From: Woronichinia naegeliana WA131 | Lineage (GTDB): Bacteria; Cyanobacteriota; Cyanobacteriia; Cyanobacteriales; Microcystaceae | Assembly: GCA_025370055.1 (NCBI GenBank) | Contig: CP073041.1 | Span: forward strand, 1,612,001 to 1,676,000 | DNA: 64,000 nucleotides | Direction of reading: 5' to 3' | In this document: piece by piece, positions 8,720-17,577 of the stretch | Layout of the letters: the number at the start of each line of letters is the position of its first letter | Position numbering within the stretch: position 1 is the stretch's first letter | Notes under the pieces: generated by a model | The model's database searches: none | Told to the model about the DNA's origin: nothing | The model's input: only the letters and a program-made list of their open reading frames with translations | Position numbers and translations under genes: made by a program

Positions 8720-10210
8720 ATGACGACTCAAGTAACCCTTAACCGCAGTCAACATGGATTAAAGCCAGATTGCCTCTCTTTCGGAGAAGTATTAGCTCAA
8801 TCCTTTGCCGTCATTGCTCCGACCACGATTCCGGCTTCCAACATCGGCCTAATTGTTGCCCTGGCTGGCAATGGTACTTGGCTCAGTTTTTTACTGGGTT
8901 TAATTGGGTTGGTATTAGTTAGTGTCAATATCAATCAATTTGCCAGTCGTTCTGCTTCTCCAGGCTCTCTCTATGCCTACATTGCCAAGGGGTTAGGGCC
9001 AACGGCTGGGGTGGTGTGCGGTTGGAGCTTGGTCTTAGCTTACCTCTTTACCGGCATGGCTGTACTGTGTGGGTTTGCTAATTTCAGCTTGGCTCTGTTA
9101 GGACATTTGGGATTCCATCCGGCCAGCATTAGTCTATTGGCGATCGGGGCTGGCATTGCCTGGTATGCGGCCTATAAAGATATTCAATTATCAGCAGTGG
9201 CGATGCTCTGGCTGGAAGGGGTTTCTCTAGCACTGATTGCGGTGTTAGCCATCATTATCTGGAACCATCACGGTTTTGCTTGGGATACAGCCCAGTTAAC
9301 GCTCCGCGATGTTACGCCTGGCAAGGTGGCCATGGGATTAGTGTTAGTGATGTTTGGTTTCTCCGGTTTTGAAAGTGCAACCTCCCTGGGAGATGAGGCC
9401 AAGAATCCTCTCAAAACCATTCCTCAAGCGGTGATGGGGAGTGTGATTTTAGCGGGACTTTTCTTTGTGGTCACGACTTATATAGAGGTTTTGGGCTTTG
9501 AAGGCACAGGGGTCGCGATCGCTACGACCGAGGAACCCTTGGGATTTTTATCACAGCAAGCAGGGGTTGGCTTTTTAGGCGATTTAGTGGGGATTGGAGC
9601 TTTATTTAGTTTCTTTGCCTGTGTTTTAGGCAGTCTGAATCCAGCCGCTAGAATCTTTTTTACCATGGCCCGTCATGGTTTATTACCTGCCTCTTTAGGT
9701 TCAGCCCATGTGGCCAATCGTACCCCCCACAATGCAGTCACTCTCTGTTCCCTGATTCTTTTCCTTGTCCCGACAGCCCTGGCCTTCTCTGGGATCAAAT
9801 TATTTGACAGTATGGGTTATCTTGGGGCGATCGCCAGCTATGGTTTTCTCACGGTTTATATCTTGATTTCTGTGGCGGCCCCTGTCTATCTTTATAAAAT
9901 TCGGAAACTATGCCGTCGGGATATCTTTTTCTCCGTTTCAGCCGTACTGTTTATGATGATACCCATCCTCGGCAGTGTGGGAATTGAAGGCAGTTCTTGG
10001 TTTCCCATTCCCGATGCTCCCTATAGTGCTTTTCCCTATCTTTTCCTCCTTTATTTAGCCCTAACCTGTAGTTGGTTCGTGATCCAACGCCTCCGCTTTC
10101 CCGGATTAGCACGCCGAATGCAACGCCATGTGGAGGAGAGCCATGACCAATTTTTAGTCAGAGAAGAGGTTCTAGTTGCCTCTGCCCTCGTTCGTCCTTA
10201 TCAAAATTGA
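8720..10210 (+). CDS. APC-superfamily amino acid/amine permease
   Basis: 496 aa, strongly hydrophobic throughout with about 12 predicted membrane segments. The first helix region (SFGEVLAQSFAVIAPT) and the glycine-rich stretch GFSGFESATSLGDEAKNP are characteristic of the amino acid-polyamine-organocation family. The ATG at 8720 is the first in frame. The C-terminal tail is cytosolic and basic/acidic. Substrate cannot be inferred; the family imports amino acids or polyamines by proton or sodium symport. Only 10 bp separate it from the next gene, so it probably starts the operon of membrane proteins that follows. Confidence 0.9.
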   Translation: MTTQVTLNRSQHGLKPDCLSFGEVLAQSFAVIAPTTIPASNIGLIVALAGNGTWLSFLLGLIGLVLVSVNINQFASRSASPGSLYAYIAKGLGPTAGVVCGWSLVLAYLFTGMAVLCGFANFSLALLGHLGFHPASISLLAIGAGIAWYAAYKDIQLSAVAMLWLEGVSLALIAVLAIIIWNHHGFAWDTAQLTLRDVTPGKVAMGLVLVMFGFSGFESATSLGDEAKNPLKTIPQAVMGSVILAGLFFVVTTYIEVLGFEGTGVAIATTEEPLGFLSQQAGVGFLGDLVGIGALFSFFACVLGSLNPAARIFFTMARHGLLPASLGSAHVANRTPHNAVTLCSLILFLVPTALAFSGIKLFDSMGYLGAIASYGFLTVYILISVAAPVYLYKIRKLCRRDIFFSVSAVLFMMIPILGSVGIEGSSWFPIPDAPYSAFPYLFLLYLALTCSWFVIQRLRFPGLARRMQRHVEESHDQFLVREEVLVASALVRPYQN

Positions 10211-10220
10211 GGAGTTAAAA

Positions 10221-10976
10221 ATGACTGAATTAAGCCTATTAACAGCCATTCCTAAAGGGATTACTGCTTTTTGTGCCACTAATCTGGATGATATTCTCAT
10301 TCTCTTGCTGTTTTTCACCCAGGTTAATGCCAGCTTTCGTCGCAGACAAATCATCGCCGGCCAATATTTAGGCTTTGGAGCTTTGGTTTTAGCCAGTTTA
10401 CCCGGATTTTTCGGCGGTCTTTTCTTCCCCCGACCTTGGATTGGCTTACTAGGATTGGTTCCCATTTTTATTGGGGTTAGTCGTCTGCTCAATCCCGATG
10501 ACGATGACGATGAGGAAACGTCCGCAACCACAACCGAGTTAAATCAAGCTTCCCCGCTTCACAGTTTTATTTCACCTCAAACCTATGGGGTGGCAGCCAT
10601 CACCTTTGCCAATGGGGGGGACAATATTGGCATTTATATGCCGTTGTTTGCCAGTAGCTCTTGGGAAAGTTTGACGATTATTTTAACGGAATTCTTTGTA
10701 ATGGTGGGGATTTGGTGTTATGCTGCTTACCAATTAACCAAGATTAAGGTATTAGCGGAAAACCTAACCCGTTACGGTAATTTTATCGTTCCCTTTGTCT
10801 TAATTGGTTTGGGTATTTTAATTTTGATAGATAGCCATACCTTGGAAAATCGAGGTTTAGTTGTCCTGACTTTAATCATGAGTGCAGGGTGTTGGTTAAG
10901 TCTAACTCGTCCGTGTTCAGAGGATACGGAGATTATGTTGCCTGTCACCCAAGACCTTACCATTGAACCCGATTAG
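10221..10976 (+). CDS. CadD-family cation (cadmium-resistance-like) transporter, copy 1
   Basis: 251 aa. The start at 10221 is chosen for the GAGGAG site 6 bp upstream; a longer frame from 10176 overlaps the permease. Family hallmarks are TNLDDILILLLFF in helix 1 and ANGGDNIGIY in the second half, with about six membrane segments. A cytosolic loop carries an unusual acidic run (NPDDDDDEE), which could bind cations. CadD proteins of Gram-positive bacteria give cadmium resistance; specificity in cyanobacteria is not established. It is the first of two tandem paralogues, separated by only 22 bp from the second. Confidence 0.85.
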   Translation: MTELSLLTAIPKGITAFCATNLDDILILLLFFTQVNASFRRRQIIAGQYLGFGALVLASLPGFFGGLFFPRPWIGLLGLVPIFIGVSRLLNPDDDDDEETSATTTELNQASPLHSFISPQTYGVAAITFANGGDNIGIYMPLFASSSWESLTIILTEFFVMVGIWCYAAYQLTKIKVLAENLTRYGNFIVPFVLIGLGILILIDSHTLENRGLVVLTLIMSAGCWLSLTRPCSEDTEIMLPVTQDLTIEPD

Positions 10977-10998
10977 GAGCAATTCAAAGCATCAGATC

Positions 10999-11670
10999 AT
11001 GGAAAGTTTGTTACAAGTTATTGTTGCGGCGATCGCTGCTTTTGCGGCAACCAATATTGATGACATTCTGATCCTGATGTTTTTCTTTTCCCAAGTCAAT
11101 AGCTCTTTTCGGATTCACCATATTATTCTGGGTCAATATTTAGGCTTTATGGGATTATTGCTATTAAGTTTGCCAGGGTTTTTAGGCGGATTAATTATTC
11201 CTAAAGCCTGGACTGGATTACTGGGTTTAATTCCAATTTATATTGGCTTACAACAAATTCTGAATCCCGAAACGCAAACTCCCGAAATTCCCTCAATTGC
11301 CTCTGGCAAGCGATCGCAACCTAAATCTTCTGGATTGATGTCCTACTTTAACCCCTTACTCGCTCCCCAGACCTACAGCGTTGCGGCCATTACCCTAGCC
11401 AATGGTGGAGACAATATTGGCATCTATGTTCCTTTTTTTGCCAGTTTGTCCTGGTTCAAGTTACTGGTCGTGATCACAACTTTTTTAAGCTTAGTGGGGG
11501 TTTGGTGTGCGATCGCCTATGGCTTAACCAGACAGCCGATGATTGGCAAAGTGCTCAACCGTTATGGCCATAAAGTTGTCCCTTTTGTGCTGATTGGACT
11601 AGGTTTATTGATTCTCTGGGACAGTCAAAGTTATGAATTATTAAAGTTATTAAATATCCCGCTTCCATAA
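10999..11670 (+). CDS. CadD-family cation transporter, copy 2
   Basis: 223 aa, paralogue of the preceding gene: it repeats the TNIDDILILMFFF and LANGGDNIGIY signatures and the same membrane topology, but lacks the acidic loop. The ATG at 10999 aligns the protein with its neighbour; the in-frame TTG at 10963 inside the previous gene is less likely. The pair may form a heteromer or differ in substrate or regulation; this is inference. Contains a HIP1 site in the first helix, as the neighbouring chromosomal genes do, so it looks native. Confidence 0.85.
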   Translation: MESLLQVIVAAIAAFAATNIDDILILMFFFSQVNSSFRIHHIILGQYLGFMGLLLLSLPGFLGGLIIPKAWTGLLGLIPIYIGLQQILNPETQTPEIPSIASGKRSQPKSSGLMSYFNPLLAPQTYSVAAITLANGGDNIGIYVPFFASLSWFKLLVVITTFLSLVGVWCAIAYGLTRQPMIGKVLNRYGHKVVPFVLIGLGLLILWDSQSYELLKLLNIPLP

Positions 11671-11729
11671 GAATCTATGTTTGATCGCTCTTAAACGAGG
11701 TTCCACAATTAAATGAACTGGAGAAAATA

Positions 11730-12194
11730 ATGTTCTTACTTTTTAAAAATATGCCCTCACCCACCTCAACAGACTCCTCCTTAAGCGTTTCCCCTGGCAC
11801 CACGACCGACCATCCTAAACGTCGTAATTCTTCACGGGTACGGGATCATTTAGCCAATGAACGCACCTATCTTGCCTGGATGCGTAGTGCGATCGCGCTG
11901 ATGGGCTTCGGTGTTTTAATTGCCCGTTTACGAATGTTTCAGCCCCCGGCTGTCCATAGCCCTGGCAATGGTTGGAAATTAGGTTTAGTCTTTTCCCTGG
12001 TGGGTTTAGTCACCGTTTTTCTCTCTACTCAGCATTATTTTGCGGTTCGCCATGATATCGATGAAGATACTTATGAACCGGCAGATCGTTGGGTCATTAT
12101 TTTTAGTCTTGCTATTTTAATCCTCGGTTCTGGTGTTATTTACTATCTCTTTACCGTACCGCTTAATCCCCTTAGCACCATGACTTTTGAATAA
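11730..12194 (+). CDS. DUF202-family membrane protein
   Basis: 154 aa. After a Ser/Thr-rich N-terminus comes the DUF202 signature RDHLANERTYLAWMRSAIAL, followed by three membrane segments. GGAG lies 6 bp before the ATG. Function of the family is unknown; members (for example YidH in E. coli) are inner-membrane proteins. It is co-oriented and closely spaced between CadD-like and TerC genes, which hints at a shared role in cation or envelope stress. Confidence 0.85.
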   Translation: MFLLFKNMPSPTSTDSSLSVSPGTTTDHPKRRNSSRVRDHLANERTYLAWMRSAIALMGFGVLIARLRMFQPPAVHSPGNGWKLGLVFSLVGLVTVFLSTQHYFAVRHDIDEDTYEPADRWVIIFSLAILILGSGVIYYLFTVPLNPLSTMTFE

Positions 12195-12255
12195 TTCTCA
12201 GGATAATTTTTTCCTCTTAAATATCAATTAATTTATCCTTTTTTATTTTCCTAAA

Positions 12256-12972
12256 ATGTTAGAACAACTCTCCCCCTGGGTCAGCGAAAATCTATTTCTC
12301 AATACGACTGGAGTTTTACTTTCTTTAGTCGCCCTAGAAACAGTTTTGTCTGCGGATAATGCCATTGCCTTGGCTGCCTTGGTACAACATTTACCAGAAG
12401 AAAAGCATCAAAAACAGGCTCTCAATTGGGGCTTAGGGGGAGCCTTTATTCTACGGATTACCCTGATTGTTCTGGGAACCTGGATCGTCCAGTTTTGGCA
12501 ATTTCAATTGGCAGGAGCCTTGTATTTACTTTGGCTAACGGCAAAATATTTCTGGGAACGCTTATCGGATGAGCAAGAAGACTCAATGATTATTAGTAGT
12601 TTCAATGATAAAACTACTCCCATAACCTTTGATTGGCAAATTATTCCCCTCATTGCTGTTACCGATCTAGCTTTTTCTTTGGATAGCGTCACAACGGCAA
12701 TCGCGCTTTCAGATCAAACCTGGTTAATCTTAATTGGCGGCATGATTGGGGTAATTGCCCTACGCTTTTTAGCAGAAATCTTTGTGCAATGGCTCAATCA
12801 ATTTACCTATCTACAAGATGCAGCCTATTTAACCATATTCTGGGTTGGAATTCGTCTATTGTTTAAAGCCCTGTTACCTAATTATGTTCCCCCCGAATGG
12901 ATGGTTTTATCTGTTATTATTGTACTATTTTTCTGGGGATTTTCTAAACGGGAACTATCAGAAAGTCCTTGA
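12256..12972 (+). CDS. TerC-family integral membrane protein
   Basis: 238 aa with about seven membrane segments. The two TerC signatures are visible: ETVLSADNAIALAALV near the N-terminus and AVTDLAFSLDSVTTAIALS in the middle, each with the acidic residues thought to bind a cation. TerC/Alx proteins are linked to manganese or calcium handling and tellurite resistance. It closes the run of membrane genes that starts at 8720. An alternative name would be YceF/YkoY-like; the family is clear, the substrate is not. Confidence 0.88.
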   Translation: MLEQLSPWVSENLFLNTTGVLLSLVALETVLSADNAIALAALVQHLPEEKHQKQALNWGLGGAFILRITLIVLGTWIVQFWQFQLAGALYLLWLTAKYFWERLSDEQEDSMIISSFNDKTTPITFDWQIIPLIAVTDLAFSLDSVTTAIALSDQTWLILIGGMIGVIALRFLAEIFVQWLNQFTYLQDAAYLTIFWVGIRLLFKALLPNYVPPEWMVLSVIIVLFFWGFSKRELSESP

Positions 12973-13101
12973 GCCATTCAAGTTATTTAAGGAAAAACCA
13001 TGAGAAGATCGATAATAAATATTCTACAATAGGCATAGTTGCATAGGGATTGACGCTAGATCCATCATTGTGGCTAATTGCTTAAATTCTAGAACCTTGC
13101 C

Positions 13102-13932
13102 ATGTGTCAACTTCTGGGCATGAACTGTAATGTACCGACAGATATCTGTTTTTCCTTTGAGGGCTTTTGTGCTAGGGGAGGGAAAACGGACGAACATCGA
13201 GATGGTTGGGGGATTGCCTTTTTTGAAGGTTTGGGTTGTCGTCTTTTTCTAGATGATCATGCTTCTATACATTCTCCGATCGCCGAATTGGTTAAACAAT
13301 ATCCCATTAAATCCACCCAGGTGATCGCCCATATTCGCAAAGCCACCCAGGGGGAAGTGGGCTTAGAAAATTGCCACCCCTTTCAACGGGAATTGTGGGG
13401 AAAATATTGGGTTTTTGCCCATAATGGGAATTTAGAAAATTTTGAACCAGAATTGCAAGGACTTTATCAACCTGTCGGCAAAACAGATAGTGAAAAGGCC
13501 TTTTGTCTGATCCTTGAAACCCTGCGCCAAGCCTTTCCTGATGGTCAACCGACTTTAGAGAAACTCTATCAGATTTTAGCGACTATTACCCAATCCTTAG
13601 CCCAACAAGGAATTTTTAATTATCTTCTTTCCAATGGTGAATATTTATTTGTTTACTGCTCAACTCAGTTACATTATCTGATTCGTCAAGCTCCTTTTGC
13701 CGCCGCCCATTTAATTGATGAAGATATTACCGTCGATTTTCAAGCCTTAACCAATCAAACGGATCGGGTTGCTATTATTGCGACTTTACCTTTAACAGAT
13801 AATGAAGTTTGGACGAATATTCAACCAGGGGAATTAATGGTTTTTCAGGATGGTAGGCCTTTAAATTTGAGGTTTACTGAAGAGTTGATAAACTGCCAAA
13901 CTCCAGGCGATCGCCAAACACCAACCGCCTAA
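13102..13932 (+). CDS. Class II glutamine amidotransferase (YafJ-like)
   Basis: 276 aa. It starts MCQLLGMNCN, so that after removal of Met the catalytic Cys is N-terminal, as in Ntn amidohydrolases. DGWGIAFF, IAHIRKAT and FAHNGNLENF are the glutamine-binding and oxyanion elements of this family. No second synthetase domain is present, so it is a stand-alone amidotransferase/hydrolase and its acceptor is unknown. The 3' end overlaps the convergent PAP2 gene by 72 bp. Confidence 0.88.
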   Translation: MCQLLGMNCNVPTDICFSFEGFCARGGKTDEHRDGWGIAFFEGLGCRLFLDDHASIHSPIAELVKQYPIKSTQVIAHIRKATQGEVGLENCHPFQRELWGKYWVFAHNGNLENFEPELQGLYQPVGKTDSEKAFCLILETLRQAFPDGQPTLEKLYQILATITQSLAQQGIFNYLLSNGEYLFVYCSTQLHYLIRQAPFAAAHLIDEDITVDFQALTNQTDRVAIIATLPLTDNEVWTNIQPGELMVFQDGRPLNLRFTEELINCQTPGDRQTPTA

Positions 13933-14502
13933 AATATCACTGGGATAATGAACCCCTAAATAGAGTCTTGTCCAGGCAATCGTAAGGGCAAAAATGAGAC
14001 TTACAATCACTGTTAACGTTTGCCAACGACTGCCCCAAGTCAAAAGCATTAAAATCATCCCTAACATCAAACTCGACAGGGCATGGCCACTGGGAAAAGC
14101 TGGATTAGTGGGGCCGTGATAGCCGCTATCCCACAGATAGGGTCGAGGTCGAGCAATTAGGGTTTTGGTTAGGTAATTTAAGACAACTGATCCTAAAGCT
14201 GTGACGGCTATAAATGACAGCGATCGCCACTGTTTGGCCAGGGCTAGAATAATACCCAAAATGACCAGAATAGGTAAGGTTCCCCCATAAATCCCCATTG
14301 CAGTCACGATTGCTGCCAACTGATCTAAAACAGGATTAGCGGTGTCATGAATTGCCCATAACAGGGTTTGTTCTTGCCAGATTCCCTGGGGAGATTGCCG
14401 AACCGCGATCGCTAACCCAACAAATACTAACAACGGCAAAACTATACCCAGTAAGATCAGCCACCTTGACCGCTTATTTAGCAAAAGTTGCTTACTAACC
14501 AT
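13861..14502 (-). CDS. PAP2-type membrane phosphatase
   Basis: 213 aa integral membrane protein. The three-part phosphatase signature is present: KTLIARPRPY, PSGHALSS and RLYLGVHYPSDILGG, giving the catalytic His residues. Such enzymes dephosphorylate phosphatidic acid, undecaprenyl or other isoprenyl pyrophosphates. Its start overlaps the end of the upstream membrane gene by 8 bp, so the two are probably translated together. Overlaps the amidotransferase at the 3' end. Confidence 0.9.
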   Translation of the reverse strand: MVSKQLLLNKRSRWLILLGIVLPLLVFVGLAIAVRQSPQGIWQEQTLLWAIHDTANPVLDQLAAIVTAMGIYGGTLPILVILGIILALAKQWRSLSFIAVTALGSVVLNYLTKTLIARPRPYLWDSGYHGPTNPAFPSGHALSSLMLGMILMLLTWGSRWQTLTVIVSLIFALTIAWTRLYLGVHYPSDILGGWCLAIAWSLAVYQLFSKPQI

Positions 14503-14947
14503 TTTGACTATTTAAGATTAAGAAAAGATTGCTAGGGTCAAAGCTCGATAAGTCTAAAATTTGCCAATGGACTAAAAGCACGACCACTACCGTAAAGGCT
14601 GTGGAGGAAAGCACCCCCGACCATAATGTTTGCTTAAAACTGGTGGCTTGAGAGGAAGATTGCAAAACCCGTCCCGTCCCCGCTTGCATTAGGACAATAC
14701 CGACCAGATTAGATAACCAATAACCTGCGATCGCTCCGGGAATTAACCATTGCGGCACAAACCAACTGCACAGATGGCCAAAACCATAGGCCAAAGGAAG
14801 ATTAAAAATCAGATCATTCCACCAGCAAAGGGGAGATAGCAGGAAACCAATACCCACCAATATTAATCCCCCGATTTTCCGCCATCCTTGACCTGATCCC
14901 AGCAGACACTCTCTCCAATACCCCTCATTTTCCTTTAGATTAATCAT
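14495..14947 (-). CDS. Membrane protein of unknown function
   Basis: 150 aa from the ATG at 14947 (MINLKENEGYWRECLLGSGQ); a start three codons further upstream is possible. Three or four hydrophobic segments are visible, and there are no recognisable catalytic motifs. It is coupled by overlap to the PAP2 phosphatase, which suggests a joint role in lipid or isoprenoid phosphate metabolism; that is inference from position only. It is the last chromosomal gene before the 23-kb block of mobile elements. Confidence 0.7.
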   Translation of the reverse strand: MINLKENEGYWRECLLGSGQGWRKIGGLILVGIGFLLSPLCWWNDLIFNLPLAYGFGHLCSWFVPQWLIPGAIAGYWLSNLVGIVLMQAGTGRVLQSSSQATSFKQTLWSGVLSSTAFTVVVVLLVHWQILDLSSFDPSNLFLILNSQNG

Positions 14948-15045
14948 GAAATACAAAATGTTGATTGGATTAGTGTATTTTAGCCATTGAGGATGGTTTC
15001 AGTCAAGGAGCGAGCAACTAACGAAAACTAGCGTTGGTGTCATTG

Positions 15046-15716
15046 GGCACTGGTATCGTCTAGCTAGAAGCTACAAACGTTGCAATACGAGAGGTTCAAG
15101 AAATCAGGCGAATTTGGAGTAAGTCCTCCCAAGTTAACCCTTTTTCAATTATACCGAGAGCTACAGCAGGAACTTTTTTCGTCGTAAAATGGCTGCGAAC
15201 AAAGTTATGAACCATCCAGAAAATATCTAGGACTCGCTGTAATCCCACAACAGATTTAGCATAAGTATTTGTACGACGACGAAAGGCGGCTAAATAGCGT
15301 CGGATAGCACTATTAAATGCCTCAACGTGGTTGGCATAGATGTCCTTTTCTTCTGGTTTTTCTGTTGTCTCTGGATGTTCTGGTTTCGGAGTTTCTACTT
15401 TCTTTAGTTTACCCTCAGAATCTCGACGTTTACTACTCTTATTTTTCAGTCTTACCACCATACCCTTCGGTAATACTTTGGTGGGACGACCTCGCTTTCC
15501 AGTCCTTAATACTTCGTGACAAATATTAAATAGCAGTTGACTATATCGCTTTTCTCCATCTGTAAATAACTGGAGAGATTCTGCACTCCTTTCAAATAAT
15601 TCCGCTACCGTCATCATTGCTTCTAGAAATAATTTCTGCTCTTTTCGACCACATTTTAAATGCCAAATAAAGCGGCTAGCCCTGTCCATGAGAACGATTG
15701 TCCACCCCTCAGAGGC
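15046..15716 (-). mobile_element. IS1-type element, right part only
   Basis: Begins with the terminal sequence GGCACTGGTATCGTCTAGC, which recurs inverted at the right end of the IS1-type copy near 33963. The element is cut at 15716, where a 27-bp end of an ISAs1-type element abuts it. The N-terminal half of the transposase is missing. Confidence 0.75.
15096..15716 (-). pseudogene. IS1-type transposase, C-terminal part
   Basis: Encodes the C-terminal ~207 residues of an IS1-like DDE transposase: WTIVLMDRASRF, the second catalytic Asp in LFTDGEKRY, and the Glu in HVEAFNSAIRRYL. The first catalytic Asp lies in the missing N-terminal half (seen in the other copy as GDELYTKVG). The open frame runs on to 15845, but those extra residues come from unrelated flanking DNA. 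Not functional as it stands. Confidence 0.82.
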
Positions 15717-15717
15717 A

Positions 15718-15744
15718 CAGGGCAAACGCATCTTATCCGAGTAA
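15718..15744. repeat. Orphan 27-bp end of an ISAs1-type element
   Basis: Identical over 27 bp to the reverse complement of the right end of element A (44633-44659), starting CAGGGCAAACGCATC. Nothing else of the element remains. The next ~30 bp (15745-15774) match nothing I recognise. Confidence 0.75.
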
Positions 15745-15774
15745 GAGAACACCAGAAAAAAGATGATCCAATGA

Positions 15775-16012
15775 TTATAGCGGTTTGGCAAAGATTTCCA
15801 CAAACCATTTTTTGAGGCTAGGAAGGCGATTAATCCGTGCTTCAACCTTTTCCATCCCAGCCTTGCTCAGCTTCACTCCTGTCTCATAAACTTTTTCTAT
15901 CAGTTTCACTACAGGATTTTGACCCCTGAATGTTAGCGTTTTAGCAAAATTAAGCACGGTTTCAACCGTATCCAGTAAACTCCCATTCCAATGTTTTTCT
16001 AACCAACCAAAA
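15775..16012 (-). pseudogene. ISAzo13-type transposase, C-terminal fragment
   Basis: Reading the minus strand from 16012, the frame gives KHWNGSLLDTVETVLNFAK and continues through NPVVKLIEKVYETGVKL to LPSLKKWFVEI, the conserved C-terminus of ISAzo13-family transposases. The 5' side is cut exactly at 16013 by an ISKra4-type element end. Only about 80 residues remain. Confidence 0.75.
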
Positions 16013-16268
16013 GGGTGCGACCTTTAGTTGATAAAAGCTGTTGTAATCAGGGTTCTACAGGGAACCCATATTGATCAAGTTTTGCCCAAAATTGACTCCA
16101 TCGTTCCTTGGTCAATACCAAAGCTCGTAGGCTCAAAATAATTCCTGCTCCTTTTTCCTTCCATCGCATCCCTGAACAACATAATCGTTGTTTGACCAAC
16201 GTCTTACAAGCTGCTTCCGTAGGGTGTGACCTTTAGTTGATGAAGGAAAAGAAAAGTGTTAACATGGG

Positions 16269-16697
16269 ATGAAAAGTGACAAAGAGGAAACAATGATGAC
16301 AGCAAAACTAATTAATGTAGAGGGTTCAAAGATAAAAATAGAACTAACATTAGAACTCAGTCGTTCAATGTTGGATACAGAAATAAATATTCAAAAAGGC
16401 TTAAACGAAGTAGGTTGCATCGCCAGCAAAGAAGCCTTGAAATATTTAGATACAGATGGTTCACCCTTAAAAATCGGTGAAGAAATCTGGAAGAGTAAGG
16501 GAGAGCAACCGAAAGAATATCAAACACCTTATGGTGAGGTTATAGTGAATCGTCATGTATATCAGCGTTCACCTTTGAGGAAAAACGTATTGCCCCTTAG
16601 AAAGAGAAGCAAGGATAATCATAACATCAACGCCATTATTGGCAAAACAGGTATCCTCAAAAATGTCAGGGATGGCAGGCAAAGAGGTGAAAAATGA
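16269..16697 (+). CDS. K1 transposase, upstream frame (orfA)
   Basis: 142 aa, the N-terminal part of an ISKra4-type transposase (MTAKLINVEGSKIKIE..., YGEVIVNRHVYQ). Its homologous reading stops making sense after RSPL at about 16577; the family consensus continues in the +1 frame as GKTYCPLEREARI. The last ~38 residues of orfA are therefore probably out-of-frame readthrough. Seen identically in K2, K3 and K4. Confidence 0.85.
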   Translation: MKSDKEETMMTAKLINVEGSKIKIELTLELSRSMLDTEINIQKGLNEVGCIASKEALKYLDTDGSPLKIGEEIWKSKGEQPKEYQTPYGEVIVNRHVYQRSPLRKNVLPLRKRSKDNHNINAIIGKTGILKNVRDGRQRGEK

Positions 16698-17577
16698 TTT
16701 ATTAGAAAATCATGGTAGAAAAGTAGCGCTATCCTATATCCAAAGATTGAGTGAAGCAGTAGGAAGTGTGGTACAGGCAAAAGAAGAAGCGTGGAGTTAT
16801 GCCCCGCCCAAGGAGGATAGCCAAATTGCAACAGTGGGAATAGGATTAGATGGAACCTGTATGCTGATGTGTGAGGATGGCTACCGTGAAGCAATGGTGG
16901 GAACCGTTTCCCTATACGATAGTGAAGGCGAACGTCAACATACAATCTATCTAGGTGCGGCACCAGAGTATGGAAAAAAGAGTTTTCTAGAAAGATTAGA
17001 AAGAGAAATTGAGCGAGCGAAAAACCGTTATCCAGAGGCAACATTGGTCGGGATAGCAGACGGGGCAGAATCAAATTGGAAGTTTTTAGAAAAGCAAACG
17101 GAAGAACAGATATTAGATTTCTATCATGCCTCTGGTTACTTAGGTGCCTTGGCAGAAGCGTTGCATCCGAATACCGTGTCAAAACAAAAAGAATGGTTGA
17201 CTGAAAATTGTCGAGAACTCAAGCATGAAAAAGGAAAAGCAGGAGAACTGCTAAATCTGATGAAAGAAGTCAAAGAAGAAAAAAGTCATTCTAAGAATCT
17301 TACCGAGAAACTACAAGCGGCGATTACTTATTACGAGAATCATCAGCATCAAATGGATTATGCTGAATACATAGAGAAAAAGTATCCGATTGGTTCAGGT
17401 GTTACGGAAGCAGCTTGTAAGACGTTGGTCAAACAACGATTATGTTGTTCAGGGATGCGATGGAAGGAAAAAGGAGCAGGAATTATTTTGAGCCTACGAG
17501 CTTTGGTATTGACCAAGGAACGATGGAGTCAATTTTGGGCAAAACTTGATCAATATGGGTTCCCTGTAGAACCCTGA
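16639..17577 (+). CDS. K1 transposase, catalytic frame (orfB)
   Basis: 312 aa from the first possible start (TTG at 16639), but recognisable transposase sequence in this frame begins at 16579, upstream of any good start, so a +1 frameshift from orfA at about 16578 is the likely route of expression. DDE residues: Asp in GIGLDGT, Asp in GIADGAESN, Glu in GSGVTEAACK. The C-terminus (RLCCSGMRWKEKGAG) is the family signature. Confidence 0.9.
   Translation: MAKQVSSKMSGMAGKEVKNDLLENHGRKVALSYIQRLSEAVGSVVQAKEEAWSYAPPKEDSQIATVGIGLDGTCMLMCEDGYREAMVGTVSLYDSEGERQHTIYLGAAPEYGKKSFLERLEREIERAKNRYPEATLVGIADGAESNWKFLEKQTEEQILDFYHASGYLGALAEALHPNTVSKQKEWLTENCRELKHEKGKAGELLNLMKEVKEEKSHSKNLTEKLQAAITYYENHQHQMDYAEYIEKKYPIGSGVTEAACKTLVKQRLCCSGMRWKEKGAGIILSLRALVLTKERWSQFWAKLDQYGFPVEP

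Noticed and set aside
15096-15845. Possible 249-aa gene with its own N-terminus
   Set aside because: Only the part up to 15716 is IS1-type transposase; the first ~43 codons come from an ISAs1 end and unrelated DNA.
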